From Chara braunii (Eukaryota > Streptophyta > Charophyceae > Charales > Characeae), in assembly GCA_003427395.1 (NCBI GenBank), contig BFEA01000968.1:281161-341788 (forward strand): a stretch of DNA of 60,628 nt. Direction: 5' to 3'. Positions 10,760-20,180 of the stretch are shown piece by piece (positions within the stretch are counted from its first letter, which is position 1; every line of letters begins with the position of its first letter). The notes beneath the pieces are model-generated. The model ran no database searches. It was not told the origin of the DNA and was given only the letters and a program-made list of their open reading frames with translations. The position numbers and the translations under genes are program-made.

Positions 10760-11077
10760 CATGAAAAAATTTTGTGTCCGAAACGAGCCTGGGTCATCAT
10801 CATCTTTGAGCTTTGATTAGGGCATGAGAACTGTTGACAACGTTGTGAGTTTTTCATTGATCTTACTATTCTCATTGAGTCTCGATTCTCCTGAGAGTCA
10901 CGGATGCTAACTGTGTCTTATTTCTTTCTTGTCTGAGGTACCACACTGACCTGGAGAAGGAGACTGATATTGTTGACTGGAGAAGGCTTGAATTCAGGTA
11001 TGCTTTATGAACCTATGATGTCTTTTAAACACTGAGAAGGGAAAGGAAGAATCGAGAGCACGGGAAATCCATCAAGA

Positions 11078-11489
11078 ATGCTAAATCCATCAAGAATGCT
11101 AACTTCTGATGCATTGAGAGAACTTTCGAAAGTAACTACCGAAGGAATATTCCCCTATCAGTATGAGCATTGTTGGATCTACCGTTCAGGTAATTCGGCC
11201 ATCAGCGTAGTGCAGGCTCGCTTCTTGGAGAAAGATGTTTATGATATTTGTCCCTATGTCAAGAAGGGAGACTGTGACGACGGTGAGAATTGCAATCCAG
11301 GCTTTTTATTATGAGAAGGCAAAATTAATTAAGCAGAAGAAGAAAGTGGAATGGGGTTTAATGTCAGTGACATATGAGACTGTTCTGATTCCTCCTATAC
11401 CTGACAGCTATTGTGATGGGACTAACCGACTGTCGATAATCAACATGGTATTGACAAGGGAGAAAATAAACCGTGGTCATGAGAACTAG
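11078..11489 (+). pseudogene. Leader-region domain d1 (frameshifted)
   Basis: This is the first of three tandem relatives of the LTR ORF, between the PBS and gag. Frame 1 (11078-11314) carries FPYQYE and VYDICPYVKKG. After a one-base shift the second frame (to 11489) carries the lysine-rich EKAKLIKQKKK and IPPIPDSYCDGTNRLSIINM. The block order and spacing match d0. Function is unknown. Extra ORFs between the 5' LTR and gag are known from Ogre/Tat-type plant Ty3 elements, but I see no sequence motif linking the two. Confidence 0.5.
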
Positions 11490-11559
11490 AGAGATTTCAG
11501 CAGAAGAAATCGGGTAGAGAAGGCAGAAATTCGGCAGAGGTTCAGGTCCAAGTCAGGAG

Positions 11560-11973
11560 GAAGTTAAGTGTCTTCTAAAGTCACTGAACACTCTAAGTAA
11601 GAAAGGGGTGTTCCCATATGAGGTTGTCAGATATGAGATGGTCGAGAGCGGATGAGAACAGGAACGGTTATATGTACTGACATTCTATTTTACGGATCTG
11701 GATGTGTATGATGTAAGAATCTATGTTCCAAAAGAAAGAAGTGTTGATGCAGTGTATGGGAGATGCTGGGGGTTTGCTGAAGAGGTAGTACTGAAAGAGA
11801 AAGAGAGGCTTGAGAAAGAGAACAAATGTTTCACTGGATCGACTCGATTTACAGTTTTTGATGGGCTCCCTGTTCCTCCTTTACCTGATATTAATCTATC
11901 TAAAGACAACCGGTATGCCATGATAAAGTTTGCATGGAAAGTGAAGAGAGTTCAAGAAGAATACTCTCAGTAG
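11560..11973 (+). pseudogene. Leader-region domain d2
   Basis: This is the second tandem copy. The upstream part (FPYEVV at about 11611) is separated by one in-frame stop at about 11654 from the rest, which is open from 11704. It contains VYDVRIYVPKE, a long charged segment (EEVVLKEKERLEKE) and VPPLPDINLSKDNRYAMIKF. Predicted by eye, it is two beta strands, a loop, a long helix, then a strand. It is the best-preserved of the internal copies. No catalytic signature is visible. Confidence 0.5.
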
Positions 11974-12376
11974 CCAGGGTGACTACTGTGAGGGGTAAAC
12001 TCTATGAGGTGATAGGATGTGATAATCCTTCTGTGATCCTGAGGTATGAGACTCGTGAGAGAGGGCCCATAATATTTCACATCCCAATGGTCAAATTTCT
12101 GAGTACTTGCAGCCTGGACGTATGGATTTATGTACCAGCAGGCCTAAAAAAGGAAGGTGACTACTTGAAGTGTCAGATAAGTGCTTATATTAGTCTCATA
12201 AGAACTAAGGAATGACTTGAAAAGCTAAAGAGAAAAGAAACCTGAGGGAAATAAGTAAGACAATTTAAGAGGCTTCCTGAGTTCTCAATTGCTAAGGGAT
12301 TTGAAGACAGGAAAGATTGGATGCCTCTGTTGGAAGCCACTGCTGAGATTGGTAGAGCAAGAGAAAAAGACTCCAC
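11974..12376 (+). pseudogene. Leader-region domain d3 (decayed)
   Basis: This is the third tandem copy, following d2 directly. KLYEVI, then SLDVWIYVPAG, then LPEFSIAKGFEDRKDW occur in the same order as the blocks in d0-d2. At least three stops interrupt the region corresponding to the charged helix (about 12213-12262). It was probably coding in the ancestral element. Function is unknown. Confidence 0.4.
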
Positions 12377-12484
12377 TGTGATGATGAAATCCCTACTTTT
12401 GAGTACCTTTGAACACAGATTTGAGATCCCTGGTTTTGTCCAACCTGAGATCTACCTTTCAGATATTGCTTATGATGTTTAGCG

Positions 12485-12611
12485 ATGTCCAGCTTGACTG
12501 AACAGCTGAAATTAGAAGTTGTGTTGGAGGGTAGAATAGTCAAAGTAGAAGAGACTCTTCGGATCTCTGACAGAAATCTTTCTACCCTAGATGAGCTTGA
12601 GTTCTTGCAGC
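12485..12611 (+). pseudogene. ORF split by the hAT insertion (5' part)
   Basis: An open frame starts at ATG 12485 and is cut at the left hAT target duplication (12604-12611). The same frame resumes at 19605 after the right duplication and stays open to a stop near 19700. Continuity across the insertion shows that the frame predates the hAT element. The encoded peptide is charged and probably helical (RIVKVEETLRISDRNLSTL). It lies between domain d3 and gag. No family is recognised. Confidence 0.5.
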
Positions 12612-12743
12612 GTATGTTGCACGCTGGCCGCGGCCGAGTTCGACCTAGGCCGGAACCCCCCCGGCCGCGGTCGGCCCAACCGAGTTTTTTCGGCCACGGT
12701 GTCGGTCGATCTGGGGGGCCGTTTTCGAAGCTGGGAGCGGGTT

Positions 12744-13580
12744 NNNNNNNNNNNNNNNNNNNNNNNNNNNNNNNNNNNNNNNNNNNNNNNNNNNNNNNNN
12801 NNNNNNNNNNNNNNNNNNNNNNNNNNNNNNNNNNNNNNNNNNNNNNNNNNNNNNNNNNNNNNNNNNNNNNNNNNNNNNNNNNNNNNNNNNNNNNNNNNNN
12901 NNNNNNNNNNNNNNNNNNNNNNNNNNNNNNNNNNNNNNNNNNNNNNNNNNNNNNNNNNNNNNNNNNNNNNNNNNNNNNNNNNNNNNNNNNNNNNNNNNNN
13001 NNNNNNNNNNNNNNNNNNNNNNNNNNNNNNNNNNNNNNNNNNNNNNNNNNNNNNNNNNNNNNNNNNNNNNNNNNNNNNNNNNNNNNNNNNNNNNNNNNNN
13101 NNNNNNNNNNNNNNNNNNNNNNNNNNNNNNNNNNNNNNNNNNNNNNNNNNNNNNNNNNNNNNNNNNNNNNNNNNNNNNNNNNNNNNNNNNNNNNNNNNNN
13201 NNNNNNNNNNNNNNNNNNNNNNNNNNNNNNNNNNNNNNNNNNNNNNNNNNNNNNNNNNNNNNNNNNNNNNNNNNNNNNNNNNNNNNNNNNNNNNNNNNNN
13301 NNNNNNNNNNNNNNNNNNNNNNNNNNNNNNNNNNNNNNNNNNNNNNNNNNNNNNNNNNNNNNNNNNNNNNNNNNNNNNNNNNNNNNNNNNNNNNNNNNNN
13401 NNNNNNNNNNNNNNNNNNNNNNNNNNNNNNNNNNNNNNNNNNNNNNNNNNNNNNNNNNNNNNNNNNNNNNNNNNNNNNNNNNNNNNNNNNNNNNNNNNNN
13501 NNNNNNNNNNNNNNNNNNNNNNNNNNNNNNNNNNNNNNNNNNNNNNNNNNNNNNNNNNNNNNNNNNNNNNNNNNNNNNNN
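12744..13580. other. Assembly gap (837 N)
   Basis: A run of N lies inside the left end of the hAT element. The long all-X open frames crossing it are artefacts. Confidence 0.99.
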
Positions 13581-13767
13581 ATCCATGACATGCACGTGCG
13601 TGGCATCGGAGAAGCACATAATTTGCAACAATCACGACAACAGAGCAGAAAACAATCACCAGACAACAGCGACTCAGATGCAAGACCAATGTTGGCGGAG
13701 GAACAAGAACAATAGCAAATATATGACAAAGCATTTCAATGGAAATGCGTATGTACAAGGTTGAAGC

Positions 13768-14105
13768 CAAAAATTGGACCCGTAGTCTCTACTGTACAAC
13801 CGAGTAGCAAAAAAAAATTGGGCCCATCGTCTCTGCTACACACAGAGTAGCAAAAAAAAACTGGACCCGTCGACGGGCGCCGTCTCTACTGTACAACCGA
13901 GGAGGGAAAAAAAAAATGAAAACCCTAATGTCCACATCATCTCTAATGAAAACCGAGTACGAAAAAAAAAAAATGAAAACCCTAATGTACAACCGAGTAG
14001 GAAAAAAAAACTGGACCCATCGTCTCTGCTACACAATAGAGTAGAAAAAAAAAATTGGACCCGTCGACGGGCGTCGTCTCTACTATACAACCGAGTAGCA
14101 AAAAA
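13768..14105. repeat. Tandem repeat in the hAT 3' region
   Basis: About seven degenerate units of 40-60 bp contain an A-run, YTGGACCC, a CGTCTCTRCT word and ACAACCGAGTAG. They sit next to the transposase tail, and the tail frame ends inside the last units (14083). They may be subterminal binding repeats for the transposase or simple slippage products. Confidence 0.65.
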
Positions 14106-16424
14106 CACCACGGACGTCGTCATCTCCCACCAGAGCGCGCGCGGCCTCTCTCAGAGGACGTGCGGCCATGCGGTCCTCCCCGGCGCCCTCCTCTCCCTCC
14201 GGCATCTGTGCCCCGTGCCCCGCCGCATGTGCCGCAGCGGCCGCCGCGGCCACCTGTGCCCTGTGTCTGCGTGCCGCAGTCTCGATCGACTCGGACTCAG
14301 TGTCCACGTCCTCGTCCTCCTCCGCCTGTGCAGCAATCCCCCTCTCTCTCTCCCTTTGAATCGCGTCCAATGCTGCCTGCCCAGCGGCGACCCCTGCAGC
14401 GAGTCGAGCCTCAACCTCCGAGAGGCCATGCTGTCGTCTCGTCCCGCGACGCATCGACAACCCCTCCTCGCCCGATGTGAATTGCTCTCCCCGCAGCCTG
14501 TCCGTGGATGTCCCTGCGGCCTCGAGGACCAATGTCCTCCTCGTCTCCGCTCGTGACAAACCAAGCATGCGGCCTGTCATTTGCAGGCTCGGACGTCCGG
14601 ATCCACCCTCCGCAGCCTGCGTTTGAACAGGCGTACGTCCCGTGAAGACGCCCCTCCCGGCGTCGTAATCCGCCCGCAACCGGTCCCCGACCCGACGAAC
14701 AGCTGACCATCCGCCACCCACACCTCCTCGGACTGGCGGCGGGGAACCGCCACTGTGCGCAACTCCGGGTGCCACCGTCCGGTCCCCGGTGTCGACCCTG
14801 GCCTCCGGAGTCCGTGCGGGCGGTGGAGGCATCGATCCTGCACTATCTCTGCCGTCGTCGCTGCGTCTGTCGGATCCCACCTCACCCGCACCGGACTCCC
14901 TCCCTCTAACGTCGCTGAGCGACGAACCCGACCAGTGAGGGCTCTGCACTGTGAACGGCGGCGGTGAATACACCCTCCCAGGGGCCCGCTGCTTGCCGCT
15001 CTTGCGGCTCACGTGTGCGAAAGGGTCATACGTCAACGCATGCGCCAAAGCGTCGGCGTCGAAGAAAGTATGCGTTGTGTCGTCACGATGCAACGGAGGC
15101 AATGTGGGATCCCTCAACACCAAGGCGAGCCTATACGGATCGTCCTCGGGACCGTGGTCGTCGTCATCGTCACCGTTCGGTCCATCGTCTCCACCGACAC
15201 CCGCGGTGTCCCCATCTCCACCGGGTCCACCCTCTCCTCCGCCGCACACTGCGGCACCCTGTCCCTCATCACCCGCGGTCTCGCTGTCGCCACGGCCCCC
15301 ACTAGGGGACCCACCGCCCATGACAACATCCTGCCCCTCAGGGACACCCGCGGTCTCCTCGTCGCCGCGTCGTCCACCACCTGACCCACCACCCGCGGCG
15401 GCATCCTGCCCCTCATAATCGAACTCCCCCTGAACCGCCTCCTCAGGGACACCCGAGTCGTCGACGTCACGGCTCCCCCCCGCTCCTGTCTCCAAGTCCC
15501 TCTGTTGACGCTGCTCGTCGAGATACGTGAACCGACCCACCCACTGTGGCAAACTCCTCAGCCGCTCCTCCTCCTCTCGGTCCAAACGGGCATCCCTCTC
15601 CTCCTCAGTCTCAACAGGGCCCCGCTCAACGTCCGCGTCTGTGCGCACATCCTGCGGTCGACACACAAATCTCCCAAGCTCCCACCAAGCCCTATGTCCT
15701 CGAAGTCCTGTGTGCGGAGCATCGACGGCAAGCGAGGCGGATACCAGCGTCGGAAGGAGTCCTCTCCCCCCCATGATCCTCGCTGTCATGTGTCCGGTCT
15801 CTTCCCGCTGCCGACGCCAACCTCTCCGAACGCCCAAGCGCCTCGGGCTGTGCAGAGATCGGATGATGGGAGGGAGAGAAGCGACGATCGTGAAGGGGCA
15901 CCTCCTCATCCTCGGCCTCCCCCTCGGCCTCGTTGTCGCTCCTAACCTCCCAACGCCTGCCTGTGTGCTGAAGACCTCCCCGTGGCTACTGCTCCCCCGA
16001 GTCGTCCATGCGAACCTCCACATGTGAACGTCCTCCAAGACCACCGCCGGCTCTGCTGCTGCCACTCGCCTGCGCGGTTGACGGCACACCACCAGTGATA
16101 ACCGATGTGTGTGAATCCATGCCGTCACGACCCCCACCGTAAGTGAAGTACACTCGCTCAGCCGTCGGGTCGCGACTCAACGGCGTGTCATCATCGTTAG
16201 TCCAATCATCGTCGATGTCGTGGCCTGCCGCAGCAGCGTCCACATCATCCCCACCCTCCGGCCACGGTCGCAGCTCCGTCGCTCTGCTGCCTAACACGTC
16301 CCGAACCGAACGGGCTCTGGACGGTCGGCTGTCACGGAACGTGACAATCTACTGCTGGATGTCCCGCTCGAGAACACTGCCATCAGGTCGCGCTCCCCAC
16401 ACCTCGGGCTCCACATCTCCCTCC
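14083..16424 (-). pseudogene. Long C-terminal tail of the hAT transposase
   Basis: After the hATC domain the minus strand stays largely coding-like. A 684-codon frame (16137-14083) and two shorter frames upstream (within 16297-15986 and 16639-16349) contain acidic and Gly/Pro/Arg-rich low-complexity sequence around more ordered blocks such as LPQWVGRFTYLDEQRQQRD, RLALVLRDPTLPPLHRDDTT and FFDADALAHALTYDPFAH. Typical plant hAT transposases end shortly after hATC, so this is either an unusual tail or a second gene. The first ~140 codons of the 684-codon frame look out of frame, and a better frame there is 15901-15692. I know no domain for the ordered blocks. Coding status is inferred from the length of open frame and the conserved-looking blocks. 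Confidence 0.5.
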
Positions 16425-16892
16425 TCATCCTCCTCCTCTGCCGCCATCCCCCCCTGACCGGTCCCCATAACCCATGGCAATCTCAACCAGCTGTGCAAGC
16501 TTGGCGAACCCAAGCTTGCAGCGCCTCGCCGTGCTGACGCGCTCGTGCTCCGCCCAGTTCCTCTCCACTGGAGAGGCAGACGTCCACAAGTGCATGACAC
16601 GGATGGCGATAGTGCGCAACTCCGGGTGGGCACGTCCATGCTCGAACCACCACGCTACACATCGCTCGGTCTCACTGTCCCCCTTGCAATCGGCCGCCTC
16701 GGCATCGGAGAGGTCATGATCTCCCCAATCCCCTCGCCTCGAGTGGAACGCCCTCATCTGGTCCCTCACGGTCCTGTACAATAAGCCGACCGGCGCACTC
16801 CTCGACCACACAGCGGTCGTCGGCGGTCGTCTCCAGCGAATGGTAATACGTGAGGGACCGTCGACGAGGGTTGAGGAGGTGGGCCGCAGCAT
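16425..16892 (-). pseudogene. hAT transposase, hATC dimerisation domain (shifted frame)
   Basis: The 155-codon frame contains WWFEHGRAHPELRTIAIRVM, then WTSASPVERNWAEH and KLGFAKLAQLVEIA, the hallmarks of the hAT C-terminal dimerisation region. Its real N-terminal junction with the DUF659 frame is near 16790, where the upstream frame reads into unrelated sequence (LEARGLGRS then stop) while this frame reads DQMRAFHSRRGDWGDHDL. One frameshift therefore separates the domain from the catalytic core. It would dimerise the transposase in an intact relative. Confidence 0.8.
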
Positions 16893-18570
16893 GTGCGGGC
16901 TCTAGCATGTGGAGGTTGCGGATGGCAACCTCACGCACGCACGGCTTGATCATGCCCGTTGGCACGTCAACCCTGCTCATCAACTGCAGCTGATGCTGAC
17001 TCCACTCGTAAACGACGGACATCATCATCCCACCTCTATCCATCCTGCGCAGCAGCTGGTGGACGGGCGACATGACTAGGATGGCGTAATGGACACGCTG
17101 CCAAAACTCCCCGTCCCGGATCCGCTGCTGCACCCACTGCGCCTGAGATACGTGGGCGCGATCCCACGGGATGTGTGCCCAAGCATCCCCGTGCAACATG
17201 CTCTCCAACGCGTCTCGTCGGCCTTTGAGACACGTCAGCATCAGGAAAACCGATGCAAACCATGTCTCAACGGGCTCGACGAGCTGAATGCGAGGGCTCA
17301 CCTTCCTAAAAAGGGTGTGAGCAACGCTGTGCGATTTAATAAATCGCACAAGCGCTCGAGCATGGATGATGGTCTCGTTGACCCACACCACTCGCGTCCC
17401 GATATCTGACAACATCAAGTTGCAGACATGGGTGGAGCAGGGGAGCCAAATGATCCTCCTGATCTCAGGCTCGGGGTCTGTGGCGAACCTGCGTGCTGCC
17501 GCCGTATAGTTACTGGCGGAGTCTGTGCAGAAGCCGATCACGTCCTTTGCAGGAAAGGACAAGATGATGGCCCGCCACCTACGGTACACGACGTCCGCTA
17601 TGTCTCGGACTGACCCGTCACGTGCGACGGTGGCGTACAGCAGGGCGCCGTTGGCGCCCCCGGCGAGGAAGTTCACGAGCGGCTTGCCGCTGCGCGACTT
17701 CCTCCCGTCAGAAAGGATAGTGGCACCGCTGTGCCGGAAAGTGGCGCGCACCTCGCTCACCATCGTCGCCACCTTCGCCCTCTGCGAAGGGATACCGGCG
17801 CCCGCTGTAACCCTGTAGGAGGGAAACTGGAACTGGATAGAGCGAGGCACTCTCTCTGCTGCCTGCCGCACCCTCTGGAACTCCGGACCACGGAAGGCGT
17901 TGAATGGCAACTTCTTCACGTAGATCCACTGAAGCCACGCGTCTGTGAACTCGGCCAACTTCTCCCTGGCATACATCTCGTCAATCGTGGTCTGTCGAGC
18001 CCTCTTCTCCCTGCCCGTGTCTGGCACCTCGACGCCAGCCTGCCCCACTGTCCTCTTCTCCCTCCTCGCACGATCCACCTCAGCTCGCGGCGCCCTAGTA
18101 GCAGGACCCGCTCCACCGACGCCTCTCAACGTCATCACCACCTCCTCCCCTGGTAGGTTAGGCTCCCCGACTGCCTCGTCTGCCTCGTCTGCAACTGCCC
18201 CCTCCCTGGCCCCACCCTCGCGGGCCTCCTCCTCATCGAGGGCGTCCTGAATGTCGTCGCTCTCTGCGTCGTCCATCCGCTGTCTCTGGCCACCCGCAGC
18301 CGCTCTCGTGTCCCGTATGCCCTCGTCTGCCATCCACCTCTGTACCCGCTGAGCAGTGGACGGCATAAACGTGTATAGTCCGCGCCGTTCCAGAGTTCCG
18401 CGAGAACTCTCATCCCCCCAGCCTTGCAGAACTTCGACTGCGTAAAATGACGCGTGGCCTTCAACGAACCCCCCTGAAACAGGTCGCCGCATAAGTTGCA
18501 ACGCAACTTTCGGTCCCCGTGCATCTTGGACTGGTCCCCAACGTAATGGCCCGCGGTGATGAAGTTCCAA
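16714..18570 (-). pseudogene. hAT transposase core (DUF659)
   Basis: This is a 618-codon frame of which about residues 64-600 are transposase. TILSDGRKSRSGKPLVNFL (D288) and GFCTDSASNYTAAARRF (D350) are the two DUF659/RNase H-like acidic motifs. IIWLPCSTHVCNLMLSDIG (C378, H381) follows, as in plant hAT proteins. Residues 105-195 are an acidic/basic linker. The first ~60 residues are in the wrong frame relative to the BED domain, so a frameshift lies near 18370-18385. The enzyme would cut and paste the element at its 12612/19596 ends in the nucleus. With two shifts it is probably inactive. Confidence 0.85.
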
Positions 18571-18914
18571 ACAATGTTCCCTCGCCTCAACTTCGCCATC
18601 TCCTTCTCGGACAGCGGGTTGAATTGGGCACCCTCAGACCCCCCCGCACCGCTGCTCCCTGCACCCCCCGTCATCGCCCCCCCACCAGGATCCAACAAGT
18701 CGTGTTCTTTATCTCGGATGTCGTCTGACCGTGCCGCACCGTCGATGTTGCGTCCCCTCGTTATCGTTGCACCCAGACGTCCCCGCCGCTCCTGCCGCCG
18801 TGTCCCCTCGATGTCGCGCCAGGCCACGGCCCAGTAGCACCCCGGCCAGCCGCCCAGCAGCGCGCAACCGAGGCCGGTAGCTCCGCCCGGCCGCCGTCGG
18901 CTGCGTTCGGCCAT
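18370..18914 (-). pseudogene. hAT transposase N-terminus, BED-type zinc finger
   Basis: From ATG 18914 the frame reads a Gly/Arg-rich leader. Around residues 110-180 it carries a BED-like finger: C139-x2-C142-x13-H156-x6-C163 in CNLCGDLFQGGS...HFTQSKFC, preceded by VWNFITAGHYVG. BED fingers bind the transposon ends. An internal ATG (residue 81) is an alternative start. Past about residue 180 this frame diverges and the coding continues in the frame of the core at 18370-18385. Confidence 0.75.
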
Positions 18915-19052
18915 GCCCGGCTGTGTTCGGCCGAGTTCGGCCGTGGCCGGGCACTAAAAACGAGGCGCGCGTCTTGAAGACGCGCGCAGCGATGGCGACA
19001 ACCGTGCGGCGGCCGCTGTCCCTCGTGCTCGCGCGGCGCGCGGCGCTGCAGG

Positions 19053-19113
19053 GTGCGCAGTAGGAGGAAGAAGAAGAAGAAGAAGAAGAAGATCTCTCTC
19101 TCTCTCTCTCAAG

Positions 19114-19146
<33 letters not shown>
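19053..19146. repeat. GAA and CT microsatellites in hAT leader
   Basis: A (GAA)n-like run is followed at once by two (CT)n runs separated by CAAGATT. The stretch is purine-rich on one strand, then pyrimidine-rich. It lies upstream of the transposase start on the minus strand and may be 5' UTR or promoter. Confidence 0.85.
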
Positions 19147-19148
<2 letters not shown>

Positions 19149-19194
19149 AGTGGTAAGCAGGCATTTCGGCAGCATAACGGCAACAACAACAACT

Positions 19195-19238
19195 GTTGCC
19201 GTTTCAGATAAATGGCAGCATTTATCTGAAACGGCAAC
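19195..19238. repeat. 20-bp perfect stem-loop in hAT subterminal region
   Basis: Arms 19195-19214 and 19219-19238 are exact reverse complements around a 4-nt loop (GCAG). The arm begins GTTGCCGTTTCAG. It lies upstream of the transposase gene. It could be a nested miniature palindrome, a transposase subterminal site pair or an RNA hairpin. Confidence 0.9.
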
Positions 19239-19411
19239 ATTTTTGTCGTGGCCTGGGCCTGGACCTACTGCCCTCCCCACACTGCCCACTGCCCACACGG
19301 TGCCCCTCACTCGCTGGCACCGAAACAGGGCCAAAATGGCCCGCCGGACCTTTTTTTTTTTTTCTGTTTTTTTTTCTGCACCGCGCCGAAGGTCGGACAC
19401 CCAAAGAAAAA

Positions 19412-19450
19412 TATGGGCGTGTAGGGCTTGTCAAGCCTTACACGCCCATA
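19412..19450. repeat. 19-bp near-perfect stem-loop followed by a TA run
   Basis: Arms 19412-19430 and 19432-19450 pair at 18 of 19 positions (the other is G-T) around a single T. The arm begins TATGGGCGTGTA. A (TA)n tract follows. Together with the hairpin at 19195 it makes a structured subterminal segment close to the right hAT end. Confidence 0.9.
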
Positions 19451-19771
19451 TATATATATATATATTTTTACACGTAAAAAATGAAAAAAAAAACCAAACT
19501 CGGTAGGTCGGCCTAGACCGAACCGGGCCGATTCGGTCATCGGCCTAGGCCGCGGCCGACTCGGACGCCCCGACCGCGGTCGGGCGTGCAACATAGCTTA
19601 CAGCCTTTCTTTGATCGAATGAGAGATTCTGCCCTGAGAATTGTCACCGATCAGACTGAGATAAGTTATTTATTCAAGTTGGTGAAGGTGGGAACTACTT
19701 AGAGAGTATCATACCACGCTTCTCAGGAACGGGTCTCTCTTGCAAGAAGGATCAACAATGAACTATAAGCA

Positions 19772-20038
19772 ATGCAATTTGATTATGAGATTATAGACGT
19801 GACTCGATATTTTATGATTCGGGGTACTATAAAGGGGTATGACAGAAGACTGAGTAGGGATGATGAGAGAGAGTTGATTGAAGATTACATTGGAAGGCTG
19901 AGAAGGATTGCACTGCCCTTGATCACTACCCAATCCATTATTGCTTATACCCTATATATACAGAACTCTCAAGGGGTAGAGCAGACGAGAGAAGAAAGAA
20001 ACGAGTCTGTATCCCTTGCTAGAAGAGTGAGAGACTGA
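19772..20038 (+). pseudogene. Gypsy-A pre-gag ORF, uncharacterised
   Basis: This 88-codon frame lies between the hAT insertion and gag, with YEIIDVTRYFMIRG near the start and a charged, probably helical middle (RDDERELIEDYIGRLRR). A peptide similar to its C-terminal end (ESVSLARRVRD) also occurs upstream at about 19725 (ERVSLARRINN), hinting at an internal repeat. It is part of the leader region of Gypsy-A. No family is recognised. Confidence 0.4.
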
Positions 20039-20180
20039 GCGGTAAGGAAAGGGAGGACAAGAGTGACAGAGAGAGAGAAGATAATATCTGGGAAAGACAT
20101 ATGGTCAAGATGGAAGGACGAGGAAGACCGAGTACATCAGCAGGGACCAATGAAGAGGCTTTGGTTGGAGTTATACGGAG

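Larger units (their letters stand above)
12612..19596 (-). mobile_element. hAT DNA transposon inserted in Gypsy-A
   Basis: The element is about 7 kb including an 837-bp N gap. Its termini are inverted: GTATGTTGCACGC at 12612 and, reverse-complemented, CTATGTTGCACGC at 19596, followed by imperfect GC-rich similarity (GCCGCGGCCG-like words). It is flanked by 8-bp repeats CTTGCAGC (12604) and CTTACAGC (19597), with one mismatch, the length typical of hAT. The interior encodes, on the minus strand, a BED finger, a DUF659 core, a hATC domain and a long tail. Two frameshifts in the transposase suggest it is no longer autonomous, though sequencing errors are possible. Confidence 0.85.

Noticed and set aside
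12292-13770. Very long open frames on both strands
   Set aside because: They are open only because they cross 837 N.
14951-16027. Several plus-strand ORFs inside the hAT element
   Set aside because: Antisense shadows of the GC-rich transposase tail. They are low complexity and lack domains.
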